This document shows, in pieces, positions 45,760-57,506 of a stretch of DNA of 64,000 bases. A program made the translations under genes and the position numbers. This DNA is from Buxus sempervirens (lineage: Eukaryota > Streptophyta > Magnoliopsida > Buxales > Buxaceae), in NCBI GenBank assembly GCA_947561395.2, contig OX387185.1:24247866-24311865 (forward strand). Reading direction: 5' to 3'. Position 1 is the first letter of the stretch. Every line of letters starts with the position of its first letter. The notes under the pieces were generated by a model. It did no database searches, was not told the origin of the DNA, and saw only the letters and a program-made list of their open reading frames with translations.

Positions 45760-48196
45760 ACGTCTTGGGGAGCACAAGAGAACAAATTAAGCGCTGGAAT
45801 GGAGAAGTGTTTGGTAATGTCAATGAGAGGAGAAATTATTTGCTTGAGGTTATTAATAAGTTGTACTGTATGGAATAGGCTAGGGGTTTAGATAGGATGA
45901 ATTGAGTTGGAGGACATGTTCTAAATCTGAATTGGAAGAGGTGATTAGATTGGAGGAAATTAATTGGAGACAGAAATCTAGGGCTTTATGGCTTAAGGAG
46001 GGTGATGGCAATACAAAATTCTTCCACAGATTAGCTAATGGAAGGAGGAGGAAGAGTGAGATCAATAGAATAGTTGTTGATGTAAGGGATATTGAGGTTG
46101 AGCAGGAGATCCTAAAATGTTTCACTACCTTCTATTCGAATTTATATAGATCTGTGGAGGTGTTCAACTTTAATTTGGATAGGTTCAATTGCCCTAAGCT
46201 GGAGCCTGGAGGCAAGTCACAAGACATGGTTGGAGAGAGATTTTGAGCTGGAGGAGATTAAGAAAGCGTGGGTTGTTAGGTAGAGATAAAGCTCCAAGCT
46301 TGGATGGTTTTACCTTTCAGGATTGGTGGGAGGTGATTAGTGAAGACTTGTTTGCTGTTTTTAAGGAGTTACATGGGATTGTTAACAAAATTACTAATGC
46401 CATCTTTCTAAGTATGGTTCCAAAATGCCAAGGAGCCTTTGAGATTAAAGATTTCTGTCCGATAAGCTTAATCACTAGTCTACATAAGATTATCTCTAAG
46501 GTCCTTTCAATGAGATTGAGAGAGGTGGTTTGATCAGTCATTTTGGAAAATCAAAGTGCTTTCGTTTTTTTTTTTTGATCAGTAATCCAGATGATATATA
46601 TATATATATATAGTATGAACTTAGATAGAGAAAGACATTTTTGAATAGGTACACAATCTGTGTACCTAAGACTAGGAATAGGGAAATTAGAAACAAAGCA
46701 TTCCCCTCCCTTACTAATCTGGGAACTTATCACATGTTAAAAAATCAAAGTGCTTTCGTTAAGGAGCGGTAGATTTTGGATAATGTCCTGGTGGTGAATG
46801 AGTGTGTCAGTGATAGTGGTCAGACTGGGAGGTCTGGTCTTATTCTCAAACTAGACCTAGAAAAAGCTTATGATCGGGTGGAGTGGGGTTTCTTAGATTC
46901 TGTCTTCCATTGGGAAGGATTTGGGGATAGGTGGTGATAGTGGATTAGGGGATGCTTGAACAATGTTTCATTTCTTTCATCCTTAATGGTGGTGAAGGGT
47001 TTCTTTACATCCTCCCAAGGTTTGAGGCAGGGTATCTCCTTTCTCCTCTTCTCTCTACTTTAGTTAGTGATGTTTTTAGTTGCTTTTTGACTAAGGGGGA
47101 AACTGAAGGACTTATTAGAGGTTTACAAGTGTGGCATTCTTAGATACAAGTTTCAATTTGCTGATGATACAATCATATTCCTAAAGGCTTCTAAGGCTCA
47201 TCGTTTTCCTAGATTGTTTCTTGTCCAATTATAATTGGATCCTTTTGTTTCAGATATCATTTCCGTGGGACTTTTGGTTCTAATATTCATCTTTTATTCA
47301 AGCGTGACTTTAGTCTTGTAGAAATTCAAGAGCTTTGTACATTACTGGATAGTATTAAAGATATTTGTAGATCCTTCCACTCCTAATCTCCGTTCTTGGT
47401 CTTTGTCTCCCCATGGTCTCTTCACTTCTAGCTCTTTCTTTGTCAGTTTGGTTTCCAGTCCGTCTAGGGTGATGCCTTCTTTCTTTCCCTCTTTTATTTG
47501 GCACGCCGTAGCTCCTTGTAAGGTGTGTGCTTTTGTCTCGACTGCTTTACATGATGGTATTAATACACTAGATAACTTCCAAAGGTGAAGGAAGTTTTTA
47601 TCAATCTCTCCACACTGTATGGTATGCTTAAAGGGAGGAGAATCAGTGGATCACTTGTTGGTGCATTGTGAGCTGGCATACTCTATATGGTGTTCTCTTT
47701 TGGGTTTATTGGGAGTTTCTTGGGCCTATCCTAAGAGTTTATTTGATTTGTCACGCCAATGGTTGTTTCCATTTCTTAAAAAAAGAAAATAAAAAAGGAG
47801 GAATGATGTACCAGGCGGCCTTTTTTGCGACTATGTCGATGGTTTGGATGGCTCGAAATAAATTGATTTTTGAAGGGAAGGTTATTAGAAAGTAGAAAAT
47901 CTTTGAAGATGTCATGGTTTTGGCTTCTACTTGGGTGTGTTTAAGGGATGAGTTCAGAGCCTTTTCCTCCTTAAATGTTTTCTCTCATTGGACGAGTTTG
48001 GTCCTCTCTTCGTAGTGAGGGGGTCTCCTAGTGTGGCTTTAATCTCTTAGCTTTCTTTTGTTTTTTCTTGGATTTTGCTTTTCTCCTTTTTGGGTAGTGC
48101 TTTGGTTCAGTCACTCATTTATCATGGGTGTTCTAGACACCTTATTTTAAGTTTTTGACATTTAATCTAATTATTTTGTCATTATTAATAAAAAAA
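45760..48196 (+). pseudogene. L1-type LINE, 5'-truncated, with internal deletion and insertion
   Basis: Plus-strand reading in order: a linker with WRQKSRALWLKEGDGNTKFF (about 45,968-46,027); RT blocks GRDKAPSLDGF (46,281-46,313) and DFCPISLITSLHKIISKVL (46,451-46,506); NQSAFV split by an inserted 174-bp LINE tail; LDLEKAYDRVEW (46,851-46,886); the active site FADDT near 47,157; then a jump to the zinc-finger reverse-transcriptase region ending FVSTALHDGINTLDNFQR (47,534-47,587). It ends in a short poly-A at 48,188-48,196. ORF1, the endonuclease and part of the region after FADDT are missing. It cannot be functional. Confidence 0.85.
46567..46740 (-). mobile_element. Short 5'-truncated LINE tail inserted in another LINE
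   Basis: It is flanked by a perfect 20-bp duplication starting AAAATCAAAG (46,547-46,566 and 46,741-46,760). On the minus strand it ends GGATTACTGATC followed by ten A residues, resembling the CATTACTTATCAAAAA tail of the LINE copy at 57,507-58,052. It carries an (AT)n run. It is read as the last 174 bp of a LINE transcript placed by target-primed reverse transcription. It splits the NQSAFV motif of the host LINE. Confidence 0.85.
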
Positions 48197-48327
48197 AGGG
48201 TGTTTGTTGAGTTTCGTTCAAGTGGCATTGTTCACAAGATTACTAATGTGGCATTCCTAGTATTTATTCCAAAAAAAAGCAGAAGCATAGGTATTAGGGA
48301 TTTTAGGCCCATTAGTCTAACAATCAA
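48197..48327 (+). pseudogene. LINE reverse-transcriptase fragment cut by the copia element
   Basis: It reads SGIVHKITNVAFLVFIPKK then IGIRDFRPISLT, aligning to SGTVHKITNATFLVLIPKN of the minus-strand LINE at 58,608-62,133. It stops at the junction with the truncated copia element near 48,325. Confidence 0.8.
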
Positions 48328-51300
48328 TCTTTGATCTCAAACTCCTTAGCAAGAATCTTCTTTAATCTCTCAATTTCATTGCTGTCATTCCCTGTCAGAA
48401 TAATATCATCAACATAGACAATAAGTATAGCTACGTTGCCTCCAATGTCTCTATAGAACATAGAGTGGTCAGCTTGACTTTGGCTGTAGCCTTGACTTTT
48501 TATGACCTTCCCCAAGTGTTCAAACCAAGCTCTAGGAGATTGCTTGAGTCCATACAAAGACTTCCTCAATTGCACACCTTCTCATTACCATGGTTCAAAG
48601 TATCGTATCGACGTGCCGTATCGGACGATCCAAAAATGGAAACGTATCGAGGATACGCACGGATACGGTCTAAAATGGTGGATACGGGTGGATACGGTGG
48701 ATACATAGATTAAAACCTATCTAAATAGAAAGATAAGTTAAAAATATGTTAAATAAACATGTTTCTAGCATTATAGGGCTATACAAATAATATCTATGCA
48801 TTTTAGAAGCAAATAGGCACACGCGAAAATGAATGAAAATTATAATAAAAGCTATAAAAAGTTAAATAAACCAATAAATAAGGTTAGAAAATTCATTCAA
48901 GTAATATAAGTAACACACTAAGTTATTAACACTTAAAACATCAAAATCAACAATAAATTACTATCATGATTCATAACACAACATATCTACAAAATAATTG
49001 AAACTATATCAAGAAACATGCAAATGGCATCACCAACCTCTCTTAGGAAAAAAAGTGGAACAAAAATATCAAATTTGATAAAAATATAATATTATTTTCC
49101 TATATTTTTAATTAATATTCAACAAAAACAATTATTAAAAATAATTTTATTCATGAAAAAAATGCAAGAATCATAGGGAGGATAAATCAACCCCATGTGC
49201 ATCTCATATAAAAAATTGAACACAAACCGTTAAAGTTTGTATAATTTTTTTCAAAAAAAATTGGAATTTTCGTCACTTTTTTCCATATTGCAAAAAAATT
49301 CGATTTTTTACCTAAAAACGCAATTTCAATCTATGGATTTCACTTGAAATCGATAGATTCATACAAAAGATTGTTAAATCATGCTTAAATATGAAAATAT
49401 AAAGATTTAGAATGAAAAAAATCGAAAACCTAACATACCTCTCAAAACTGTTGACGAATCTTACTTTGGTTGTTTGATTCGTTGTTCGAACTTGTTTTGA
49501 AGAATTTACAGCACTAATTAAGTCGAAAATAGGTTAGAATCAATGGGGTTTGACAGATTTTTGAAAGAGTTTCTCACGAAATGGCTATCGTAGTTCTTGT
49601 AAAGGGCTGTTTTTGCGTTTTTAAACGCTACAGCCAGCTTTTAAGGGACTGTATCGATCGATACAGTCCCTGTATCGACTGTATCGACTAGATACAGTCG
49701 ATACTATCGCGATACAGCTCGATACGAGCTGTATCGCGATACAGTTAACCAAATCGTGCCGTAAGGCACGATACTCGAGCCGTATCGCGCGATACGGCAC
49801 GATACTTAGTACCCTGCTCATTACCTCCTTTGCCTTCAAATCCCGGTGGTAGATCCATAAAAACTTCCTCCTCTAGGTCTCCATTTAAGAAGGCATTCTT
49901 CATATCTAATTGATACAAGGTTCAGTCGGAATAGACTGTTAGGGAGAGTAACACATAGATTGAGTTCATCCTGGCTACAGGAGCAGAAGTTTCCTGGTAG
50001 TCAATTCCATATGTTTGAGTGAACCCCTTCGCCACAAGTCTTGCTTTGTACCTCTCTGTACTACCATCAGCCTCGAATTTGATTGTAAATACCCAATTAC
50101 AGCCAACAGTCTTCTTCCCCTTCGGTGGATCACCAATTTCCCTAGTGCCCTTAGCAATTAGTGCATTCATCTCTTCTTGAACAACCAATCTCCATTTCGG
50201 GTGATCCAGTGCTTCCTGAATGGTTCTTGGAATAAACAGATGAGAGACATTTGATGTAAAGGCCTTATAAGTATTAGAGAGTCTATGATAGGATAGATGG
50301 TTGGCAATAGAATGTGTGGTACAGGTTCTAACTCCTTTCCTAAGGGCTATAGGAAGGTCAAGATCAGCAGAGTTATCAAAAGAAGGAACAAGAGAAGCAG
50401 AGGTACCTGGAGTATGTGAAGGACCAACTTGTGGTGGTGATGATGATTGGCCTTGCTCTGGATTTGAAGAATGATTTCTATTATTGTGGTGATCTTTTCT
50501 TCTGGTATAAACACGAAGCTTAGATGAGGGAATATCTAGTAGTATTTCTTCCCCTGTTTGTGAATCACTTATGCCTTGTATCGGTAGACTAGGATTTCCA
50601 TTATTTTCACTAGGTAAAGTCTTGGTTTCCTGAACCTTTAAAGAAGTAAGATGTCAATGTCAAGGAAAACATTAGGGAGAGGTATAGAAGTATGCTAGAA
50701 CTCATCTTCACTTTTATCTTTCTCCCCCTGAAGATAGTTATGGCTAAAATAAGCCTGTTTTTCAATAAAAACATCCATACTGATTTGAACTTTTCTGGTG
50801 ATGGGATTAAAACATTTGTACCCTCTCCCTCTCTTATTAGGAGCATATCCAATGAAAACACATTTTTCTGCCCTAGGGTCAAGTTTGGGTCCAAGATGGG
50901 TAGGTATATGAACAAAAACAGTGCACCCAAAAACTTTTAGTTGCAAATATGGTGTTATCCTACAAGTATGGAAAAACTCCTTCAGGCAAGTTAAAGGTGG
51001 GATGTATTTTAAAACATGAGTAGGCATCCAATTAGCGAGATAACATGCAGTTAAAATATCATCACCCCATAAATATTAGGAACATGCATGGAAAACATTA
51101 TGGCCTGTGCAACTTCTAATAAGTGACGATTGTTTCTCTCAGCAATGCCATTTTGTTGTGGGGTGTCACGACAAGTGGATTGATGTTGAATAGCCTTTTC
51201 TGAAAGAAACATTCCCAAAGATTTGTTAAAATATTCAGTACCATTATCGGTTCTAAGGATATTGATTGTTGTTTGGAACTGATTTTAAATCATATTATAA

Positions 51301-53141
51301 AACTCCTTGAATATTTTTTCAACCTCAGGTTGTCACTCAGCAAATACACCCAACACAACCGAGTATGATCGTCAATAAACATAACAAACCATTTTTTTCC
51401 AGAAGCAGTAGTGATTTTTGAGGGACCCCAAACATCACTATGGATTAAGTACAAAGTTTTTGAAGCACGATAAACTTTTGATTGATAAGTGTTCCGGTGA
51501 CTCTTGGATAAATGGCAAGTATCACCAATGAAGAGAATTGCAATCCAAAGTTTTAAATAAGCTAGTAAACAAATGTTTTAAATAGGGAAAACTAGGATGT
51601 CCTAGTCTAAGATGCCAAAGCATAATTTGTTCACGTACCAAAATTGAACTAGTGCTACTACTCAAACCCTGAGCTTGTTTATTGTTGAAGAGGGTCTCAT
51701 CAAAATAATAGAGTCCATCAATCATCCTAGCATTGTCAATCATCCTCCCCGAGGGTTGGTCTTGAAATTCACAATGGGAATAAAAAAATATGACACAAAA
51801 ATTAGAATCTCATGAGAGTTTACTAATAGACATTAGGTTACAAGCATGTTTAGGGACGTGAAGGACAGATTTTAGTTTTATTTTCTCAGAGATTTGGACA
51901 GAACCTGTTCCGACAATAGATGATAATCTTCCATCTGCAATTCTAACCTTTTTATTACCAGGACAAGGGTAATAAGATTGAAACAATTGTGAGGTACTAG
52001 TCATATGATCGGATGCACCATAATCAATAATCCATGGTGTAAGAGTTAAACCCCAAGAGTAGGCACTGGGGATATCACCTGTTTGGGCCAATGAACCAAT
52101 AGGAGAACCGGTTGCAGGAGTGGATTTCAGCAATTGAAGAAGGTGAGCCACCTGCTCAGCACTCAAGAAATTAGCCTTGGCTCATTGGCTTTGGGGACTG
52201 CATAATTGCTGCCAAAAGGTCCAGTTTTGCTGTTCTTCCAATTTGCCGGCTTTCCATGGAGTTTCCAGCAAGTCTCTCGAGTGTAGTGTGGTTTATTACA
52301 GTGATCACGCCATACTCGAGGCTTATTTTCAAGCCTCTGTCGGTTAGAGTAAGGCAGTTGTGTAGAAACATTGGCAGTAGCCAAATCTGTGTTAGCAGCA
52401 CCATAAGGAGCAGGGCTGGCAGCAACTGAGGCAGAATTCTCCACGGTTTCATCCTCCTTTTTTTTCATCATGACATTCTGACAACAATCTTCTCGTCGCA
52501 CTTCAGAAAATACCTACCCGAGTGGGGGCAGTGGCTGTCTCCCTAGAATCCTTCCTCTGACTTCATTGAATTCGTCATTAAGTCCAGCTAAGAATTTAAA
52601 ATTCTGGCATTCTCCACCATCTTTTTATTGTGATTGCAATCATCAGGATTTTTCCATTCATAATCATTGAATAAATCTAAATCCTGCCATAGTCCATTAA
52701 GAACATTGAAATACCTTGTTACACTGCCTTCTCCTTAGTGAGTATTGCTGATCTTCTGCTGCAGTTCATATATCTGAGAATAATTTCCAAGGTCAGAGTA
52801 CATCTGACTCACATTATCCCAGAGTTCCTTTGCAGTAGAATAGCACATGTAATTGTGCTAATCTCTTCGTCCATAGCATTCACAAGCCACGCCATCACCA
52901 TGGAATTCTTAGCATCCCATGCAGCATAGGATGAGTCTGTCTTTACGGGCTTCTTGGCTTCACCAGTCAAATAACCTATCTTCCCTCTTCCTCGAATATA
53001 CATCCTGACTGATTGTGGCCATCACAGGAAGTTAGCCTCATTTAGTCGTATGTTGGTGATTTGGACAGAGTAGGGTTCAGAATGGGTAGTTTTCGGTTCA
53101 GGTTTGGTTTCGGGTTTGGCCTTATTTGGAGTCTTAGCCAT
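48324..53141 (-). pseudogene. Decayed copia gag-pol
   Basis: It begins MAKTPNKAKPE at 53,141. In order on the minus strand: a gag N-terminal part ending IRLNEANF (53,022), then after a frameshift WDAKNSMVMAWLVNAMDEEI (about 52,845-52,940); the zinc knuckle RDHCNKPHYTRETC (about 52,270-52,320), where the first Cys is Arg and the His position is Tyr; the protease site IIDYGASDHMT, with the DSG serine changed to Tyr (about 52,000-52,040); pre-integrase MLWHLRLGHPSF; integrase HSDVWGP and MFIDDHTR (51,350-51,460); and reverse transcriptase VVQEEMNALI to LVAKGFTQTYGIDY (50,010-50,190), resuming beyond the hAT with LRKSLYGLKQSPRAWFEHLG and YVDDIILTGND (48,390-48,430). Several frameshifts and lost catalytic or metal-binding residues show it is dead. 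Confidence 0.88.
48589..49816. mobile_element. Non-autonomous hAT element with GTATCG-rich palindromic ends
   Basis: It is flanked by the perfect 8-bp duplication CTCATTAC (48,581-48,588 and 49,817-49,824). Removing it rejoins the copia reading GKGGNEKVCN-LRKSLYGLKQ, which confirms the boundaries. The left end is CATGGTTCAAAGTATCG and the complement of the right end is CAGGGTACTAAGTATCG, an imperfect inverted repeat (9 of the first 12 bases, then AGTATCG). Both ends are crowded with GTATCG/CGATAC, and 49,645-49,805 holds nested palindromes such as GCTCGATACGAGC. The middle is AT-rich with no transposase. Confidence 0.88.
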
Positions 53142-53278
53142 GGTGACAGATTTGACAGCAACAAAATAGAAGGGTAGATGTGTAAGAGGAAGAAAACCCA
53201 AGTGATTAGGGTCAGATTTGAGCCGCCAGAACAATTAGGGTTTTAGACGAATCAAAAAAGAAGGTGGCTTTGATACCA

Positions 53279-53536
53279 TCTAGAATGAGAGAACAGTTTG
53301 TAGGAATAATTCTTATTAAATTGTAACATAGATACAAGGCAGTATATATAGATTACAGCAGAATAAAAGAAGGAAAGAATGAATTAGGAAAGAATAAAAT
53401 AAATGCTAACTTCTACGGAAACTAAACCTCCTAGAATATTCACAAATTTACAGCCAATATCTCCTAGAATACGGTAGATTTGACTAGGCAGATTTTTGGA
53501 AACTTTCCAACACAGATTTTTGGAAACTTTCTAACA
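53279..53536 (-). mobile_element. 5' LTR of the copia element
   Basis: It starts TGTTAGAAAGTTTCC on the minus strand and ends CATTCTAGA just before the primer site; the usual terminal CA is not seen. It is about 258 bp. It contains a short GTTGGAAAGTTTCCAAAAATCTG repeat of its own first bases (53,495-53,530). Confidence 0.75.
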
Positions 53537-54050
53537 ATTTTCGCCCCAGTTATGACAGATTTGTCTGTTAAGACCATTGTCCTTAACTTTGCAATTACTG
53601 CCATGAAATCTTCCCATGAGCACATCCTGTATAATAGCAACAGTTTCCTCGGCTGATTTGTATCGATTGTTGAAGACACTGATTGTTCCTCTCCATCAAA
53701 TATAGTTGAGAACAGCATCAATTGCAATTTTATCCATATTACTGATCAAAACCTTTCCTTGAAATTTCTGAGTGATCCACTTTATTTCTTCATCCTAGTC
53801 CTTAATGACGTGGTTAATGCAGAATTTCTTCAATACTTGACTCCAAACTGATGAGCTGAATGTGCATTGGAAGAAAAGATGATCAATACTTTCATCATGG
53901 GTTCTACACAAGATACACTTTGGGCTAGAAATGATATTGTACCTCATTAACCAATCATGAATTAATAGCTTTTGCTGAATTGCTATCCAAAAAATAAATG
54001 TATGACGGGGGATATTATCAGAGAACCAATCTTGGGTTAATTGCTTTCTT
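53537..54050 (-). pseudogene. LINE fragment with zinc-finger reverse-transcriptase region, minus strand
   Basis: On the minus strand it reads KLLIHDWLMRYNIISSPKCI, then LCRTHDESIDHLFFQCTFSS and SVWSQVLKKF (about 53,830-53,970). This is the CxxC...HLFxxC zinc-finger region of plant L1-type polymerases. It continues to VLNYIWWRG-like text near 53,700. The copia LTR begins at 53,536 and cuts it. Confidence 0.8.
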
Positions 54051-54192
54051 GGCTAGCTTTCTTGCATCAATGTATCTTTTGTTTATCTGTAGCAAACCAT
54101 GTGGTTCCATATCTAATGGGTCCATTGTATTTTGTTGTAGTATCCTTACCTCTAAGTTTTATATAATATTCTTAACTATCCATTAAAAAAAA
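54051..54192 (+). mobile_element. Possible plus-strand LINE 3' tail
   Basis: TGTTGTAGTATCCTTACC... then an AT-rich end and a run of nine A residues (54,184-54,192). It resembles the tail of the LINE at 45,760-48,196, but no coding motif is attached. Confidence 0.35.
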
Positions 54193-54508
54193 AGGGATCT
54201 TGCCATCCTCCATCATGTATTGTTTGCCCCCTTTGTAGCTTCATAGTAGTTCCTCTTGTATCTCTATTTGTGTTGTTATGGTTATATTTCCTAAACGACA
54301 ATAAAAGAAGGAAAATATTGGTTTGATTTTATTAACTAATCAAGTCTAAAAGCTAAGAATTTCTAGAGAATATCCACTGTAATTCATAGTGCTGTATTTT
54401 TATTATTTGTATATTTATGTTTTAACATCTTAGAGAAGGCAGCACATCACACGGTATTTTTATGAATGAGCCTTGTTTTATTTGCAGTCTAGATTGAGTG
54501 GCTAAGTC

Positions 54509-54820
54509 ATGTCGTCCCCAGCTTGGTTACCACAAGAATTGCAGTCTTCATGTTCTGGGGTATCTTCTCAGGTCTCTGTTTCTGGGTCTTCTATTGGGGG
54601 ACACAATTCAGATCATCTGTTACCAAGTACTACACCATCTACCGCTGTTACTCCACCAACTACAAAGGGCCCAACTGGCCCTCCTGGAGATTTAACATCT
54701 GTCCGAGCAAACTTTGTTTCAACCCCGGGATATGTTTTACCAGCACCTTCATTCTCTTATAACGTCATTCCTACAGCTGGAACTGCCTCTGGAAGCTCCC
54801 AGCAAAATTCATCTAGACCT
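54509..54820 (+). CDS. PRP40C: Pre-mRNA-processing protein 40C-like, first coding exon
   Basis: This exon runs from the ATG (MSSPAWLPQELQSS...) to a GTCAGT donor, 104 codons. The acceptor TTTATTTGCAG places the exon start at 54,488, giving a 21-base leader piece. The product is recognised as the N-terminal part of plant PRP40C, a WW/FF-domain U1 snRNP-associated splicing factor that binds the RNA polymerase II tail. The WW and FF domains lie beyond the window. The exon encodes Ser/Pro/Thr-rich, likely disordered text with KGPTGPPGD and a PAPSFSYNVIP motif near its end. The family identity is from memory of the overall text and of the downstream PxMPGPPGIAPA and PSLPAMAPPPQG segments; the splice sites are read directly. 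Confidence 0.8.
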
Positions 54821-54945
54821 GTCAGTGGATCATTTTGTTTTGTGTTTTATTATTATTTGTTGTTGTTGTTATTATTATTTTGTATTTTATCTGAATTGAT
54901 CTTAGCTTCTCATTTTATTTTGATTGGTGATTGTTAAAAAAACAG

Positions 54946-55104
54946 GTTGTAGCATCCAATCCACCTCCATCTGCAGCAAAAATTCAGCCTCCAGGCCCTC
55001 CGCTATCTGGACTGTCTTCACCTACTGGACCCTCATTCTCCTACAACATTATCTCACATGCTAATGATAGTTCCTCCAGTGTCCAGCACCTCCCTCCTAG
55101 CAGT
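54946..55104 (+). CDS. PRP40C: PRP40C-like, second coding exon
   Basis: Acceptor AAAAAAACAG|GTTG and donor AGCAGT|GTAAGG; 53 codons, phase 0 at both ends. It encodes Pro/Ser-rich text with IQPPGPPLSGLSS and PSFSYNIIS, a second copy of the FSYN motif of the previous exon. The intron before it is 125 bp. Confidence 0.85.
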
Positions 55105-55323
55105 GTAAGGATACTGTGGCTTCTTGAAATATTGTCAGGTAAATTGTGAGTATTGGCTACCAATTGAACAGCATTACAGTGTGGGAAGGGACCTGTCATT
55201 TCATTTTTGTTGCCCTGCATAAGAGTTACTGACTTTCTAGACCCATGCATGAATAGATGACTGAACTTTCTGACTTATTTATTCTTTTGGCAAAGTCAGA
55301 AAACCTACTGGGGTACCTCTAAT

Positions 55324-55588
55324 CATGGTTTCAGATGTCTCAGAAATTTCTATTTTCAAAGTTGACTTGGTATTTTCCTTGTATTGATATTTTCATTACT
55401 TTTTAAAGTTTTATATATAAGTTTTTATCTGAAATATCATGAAATAGTAAAATTTCAATAGAATTTTCTCAGAAATTTTCCATGCAGGTTGTGTGAAATT
55501 TCACTTGAATATTCCATCATGATTTCGTGATATGATTTCTATCAAAATTGAAATTAAAATCATGCTGGTAAGAAGGTGTTAAACCATG
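55324..55588. mobile_element. Possible small hAT-like MITE
   Basis: AATCATGGTTT at the left and its complement AAACCATGATT at the right bound 265 bp rich in GAAATTTC and TGAAATTTC motifs. The CATGGTTT ends resemble those of the hAT element at 48,589. No 8-bp duplication is visible, so the call is weak. Confidence 0.35.
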
Positions 55589-56442
55589 ATTTATATCACG
55601 AATCAGGTCCATTTTCAGGATATAATTTTCATATATGTTCGCCATATGTGTATACACAACATGCTATGCTGCTTTTTTGGCCATGTCATCCTGGCATCTT
55701 AGATTTCAAACCTTGAAATTCTGTTTTCTGTCTGTAGGACGTCAATCTTGTTGCACACTTGCACTTGATGACATTTTCATCTGGGCATTATAGATTTCCA
55801 ATTGACATTTTCATTCCTTTTTTTTTTTTAGGCAGGCAGTCTGTCTGTGGTGTAGTCACTTTGACTTGATCACAATTTGCAGATTGATTTAAAAAATATT
55901 TCATACAGCAATAGGATGACCTGTCTGACTGACATGTTCTTTAGTGCCTTGAAAAATATCTGCAGCTTGGTTAACAATTTGCAGTCTCCAACTGCATAAA
56001 TGATTCAAAAAAGTACATAAGGAAATTTAGGGGTTTGTACCCCATGTATGGCTGTCAATTGGTATGCCAATATCTATAATTGATAACAGGGTTTTAGTGA
56101 TTCGTTGTCCAATTTCCTAGTGGTTTTGCTAAGTTAAGTACTTCTTACTGCTTTTCGAGCTGACGAAGTTCAATTGATCAAATGGAAAAGCAGTATGAAG
56201 CATCTACCTGCAATGCCAAACGTAGCCTAAGGAAATTGGAACATATTCTTGTGAATTTGCTTGAACCCATTTGCTTCATAATTTGGCAAACATGTGATTT
56301 TTTGACATTCTTTTGTTGTATATGGCCAGTTGCAGATAGCCTTTATTTTATATCATTTATTTTCTCAATATGCACCTATTTTCATTGAGTACTAATATTT
56401 TGCTAACCTTTTTCCTTTTTCCCCACATATCACATATATCAG

Positions 56443-56688
56443 GCAACATCTTCATGTCATGTACAGGCTGGAAAGATTACTTTACCTGCCAATACAGTGT
56501 CATCTCAGCCTCCAGTTCCAGGGCTGTCTGACCACTCTAATTCATTTGTAGCTGGAATAGCTGCACAGAACATGCCACCCCCAATCCCTGCTCCTGTTTC
56601 CATCCCAAAAGGAGTCTCATCAAGTTCTACAAGCTTTTCTTTTAGTGGGATTCCACCCTTAAGGCAGAAAGATCCATCCTTGAATTCT
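56443..56688 (+). CDS. PRP40C: PRP40C-like, third coding exon
   Basis: Acceptor CACATATATCAG|GCA and donor AATTCT|GTACGT; 82 codons, phase 0 at both ends. It is Pro/Ser-rich, with SSQPPVPGLSD, NMPPPIPAPVSIPKG and TSFSFSGIPP near the end, a third FSYN/FSFS-type motif. The intron before it is 1338 bp. Confidence 0.85.
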
Positions 56689-57506
56689 GTACGTTTATTG
56701 ATTTCCTTTTGATCTGATTTATATAAAAATCTATCACCTTATAGTCATGTTCTTGAAACTCCTGATACTGGAAGCTGACTTAGCAGAGTCAATGCCTGTG
56801 GTAAGTTAGTTTTGGGTTGTGTTTAGCTTATCTTCACCAACATGGCGCTAAATATATACCTACCTTGTTCAAGCATATTTTTTCTTTTCTATGCTAAATC
56901 TTAAGTTGAGAGATACATATGTGTCACATCCCGAACCCTGGTCCACCATAATCACTCAGGTGCAGAGTACAAGAATGTAACCTTGCTCATAAACATATAT
57001 GAAGCAGCAATAAAGGAAATAATATATAAATTGAACATCTCAAATCCTGCAATTTCATTACTCATTAAATCACCTTCTATATAAAAACGTTGAAGTAATA
57101 AACTCTAATATATAAAACTCATATATCAAACTTCTACTACATAATTCTACTCTTGAAAAATAAAATAACCTAGCCCTACCTATCCAATAACTTCAGATAC
57201 GCAACGAGCCTTTGTATTATATTTTTCTCCCTTTCTCTTTATATATTTATCTTTCAATATTGATCCAAAAAAAAAAAATGTTATACAATGATCCTTACTG
57301 CTTTTCTGGAATGTTACTTTGATGTGAACCTATAAGGTTAGTATAGTAGGAGTGAGTATAAACTCAATAGGAAGAGCTATTATGCCCGTATAATATAACA
57401 TAACTGGAACATTTCAAGCATAATAATATTAATCATACTAATGATAACTGCATAATAATATTAATCATACTAATGATAACTATTCACGTGTGAAAATATA
57501 TAATTT

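Larger units (their letters stand above)
48328..53536 (-). mobile_element. Ty1/copia retrotransposon, truncated at its 3' end, disrupted by a hAT insertion
   Basis: It is oriented on the minus strand, with its 5' LTR at 53,279-53,536 (start TGTTAGAAAGTTTCC), primer site TGGTATCAAAGCC (53,266-53,278), and gag-pol down to 48,328. The remainder of the reverse transcriptase, the RNase H and the 3' LTR are missing. The left junction falls inside the codons after KEFEIKD and joins LINE sequence directly. A 1228-bp hAT element sits in the reverse-transcriptase gene. Because the right junction cuts a LINE zinc-finger region, the element probably inserted in a LINE. Confidence 0.9.
42183..54487 (+). 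other. Proposed intron 1 of the PRP40C-like gene, about 12.3 kb, filled with retroelements
   Basis: It runs from the GTACTTG donor (42,183) to the TTTATTTGCAG acceptor (54,487). Its contents are LINE fragments (43,960-44,490; 44,561-45,690; 45,760-48,196; 48,197-48,327; 53,537-54,050) and a truncated copia element. Non-repetitive intron sequence remains at 42,183-43,900 and 54,193-54,487. The join needs transcript support. Confidence 0.45.

Noticed and set aside
46567-46740. A tRNA-derived SINE
   Set aside because: The 5' end shows no A or B box; the 3' end matches LINE tails, so a 5'-truncated LINE is simpler.
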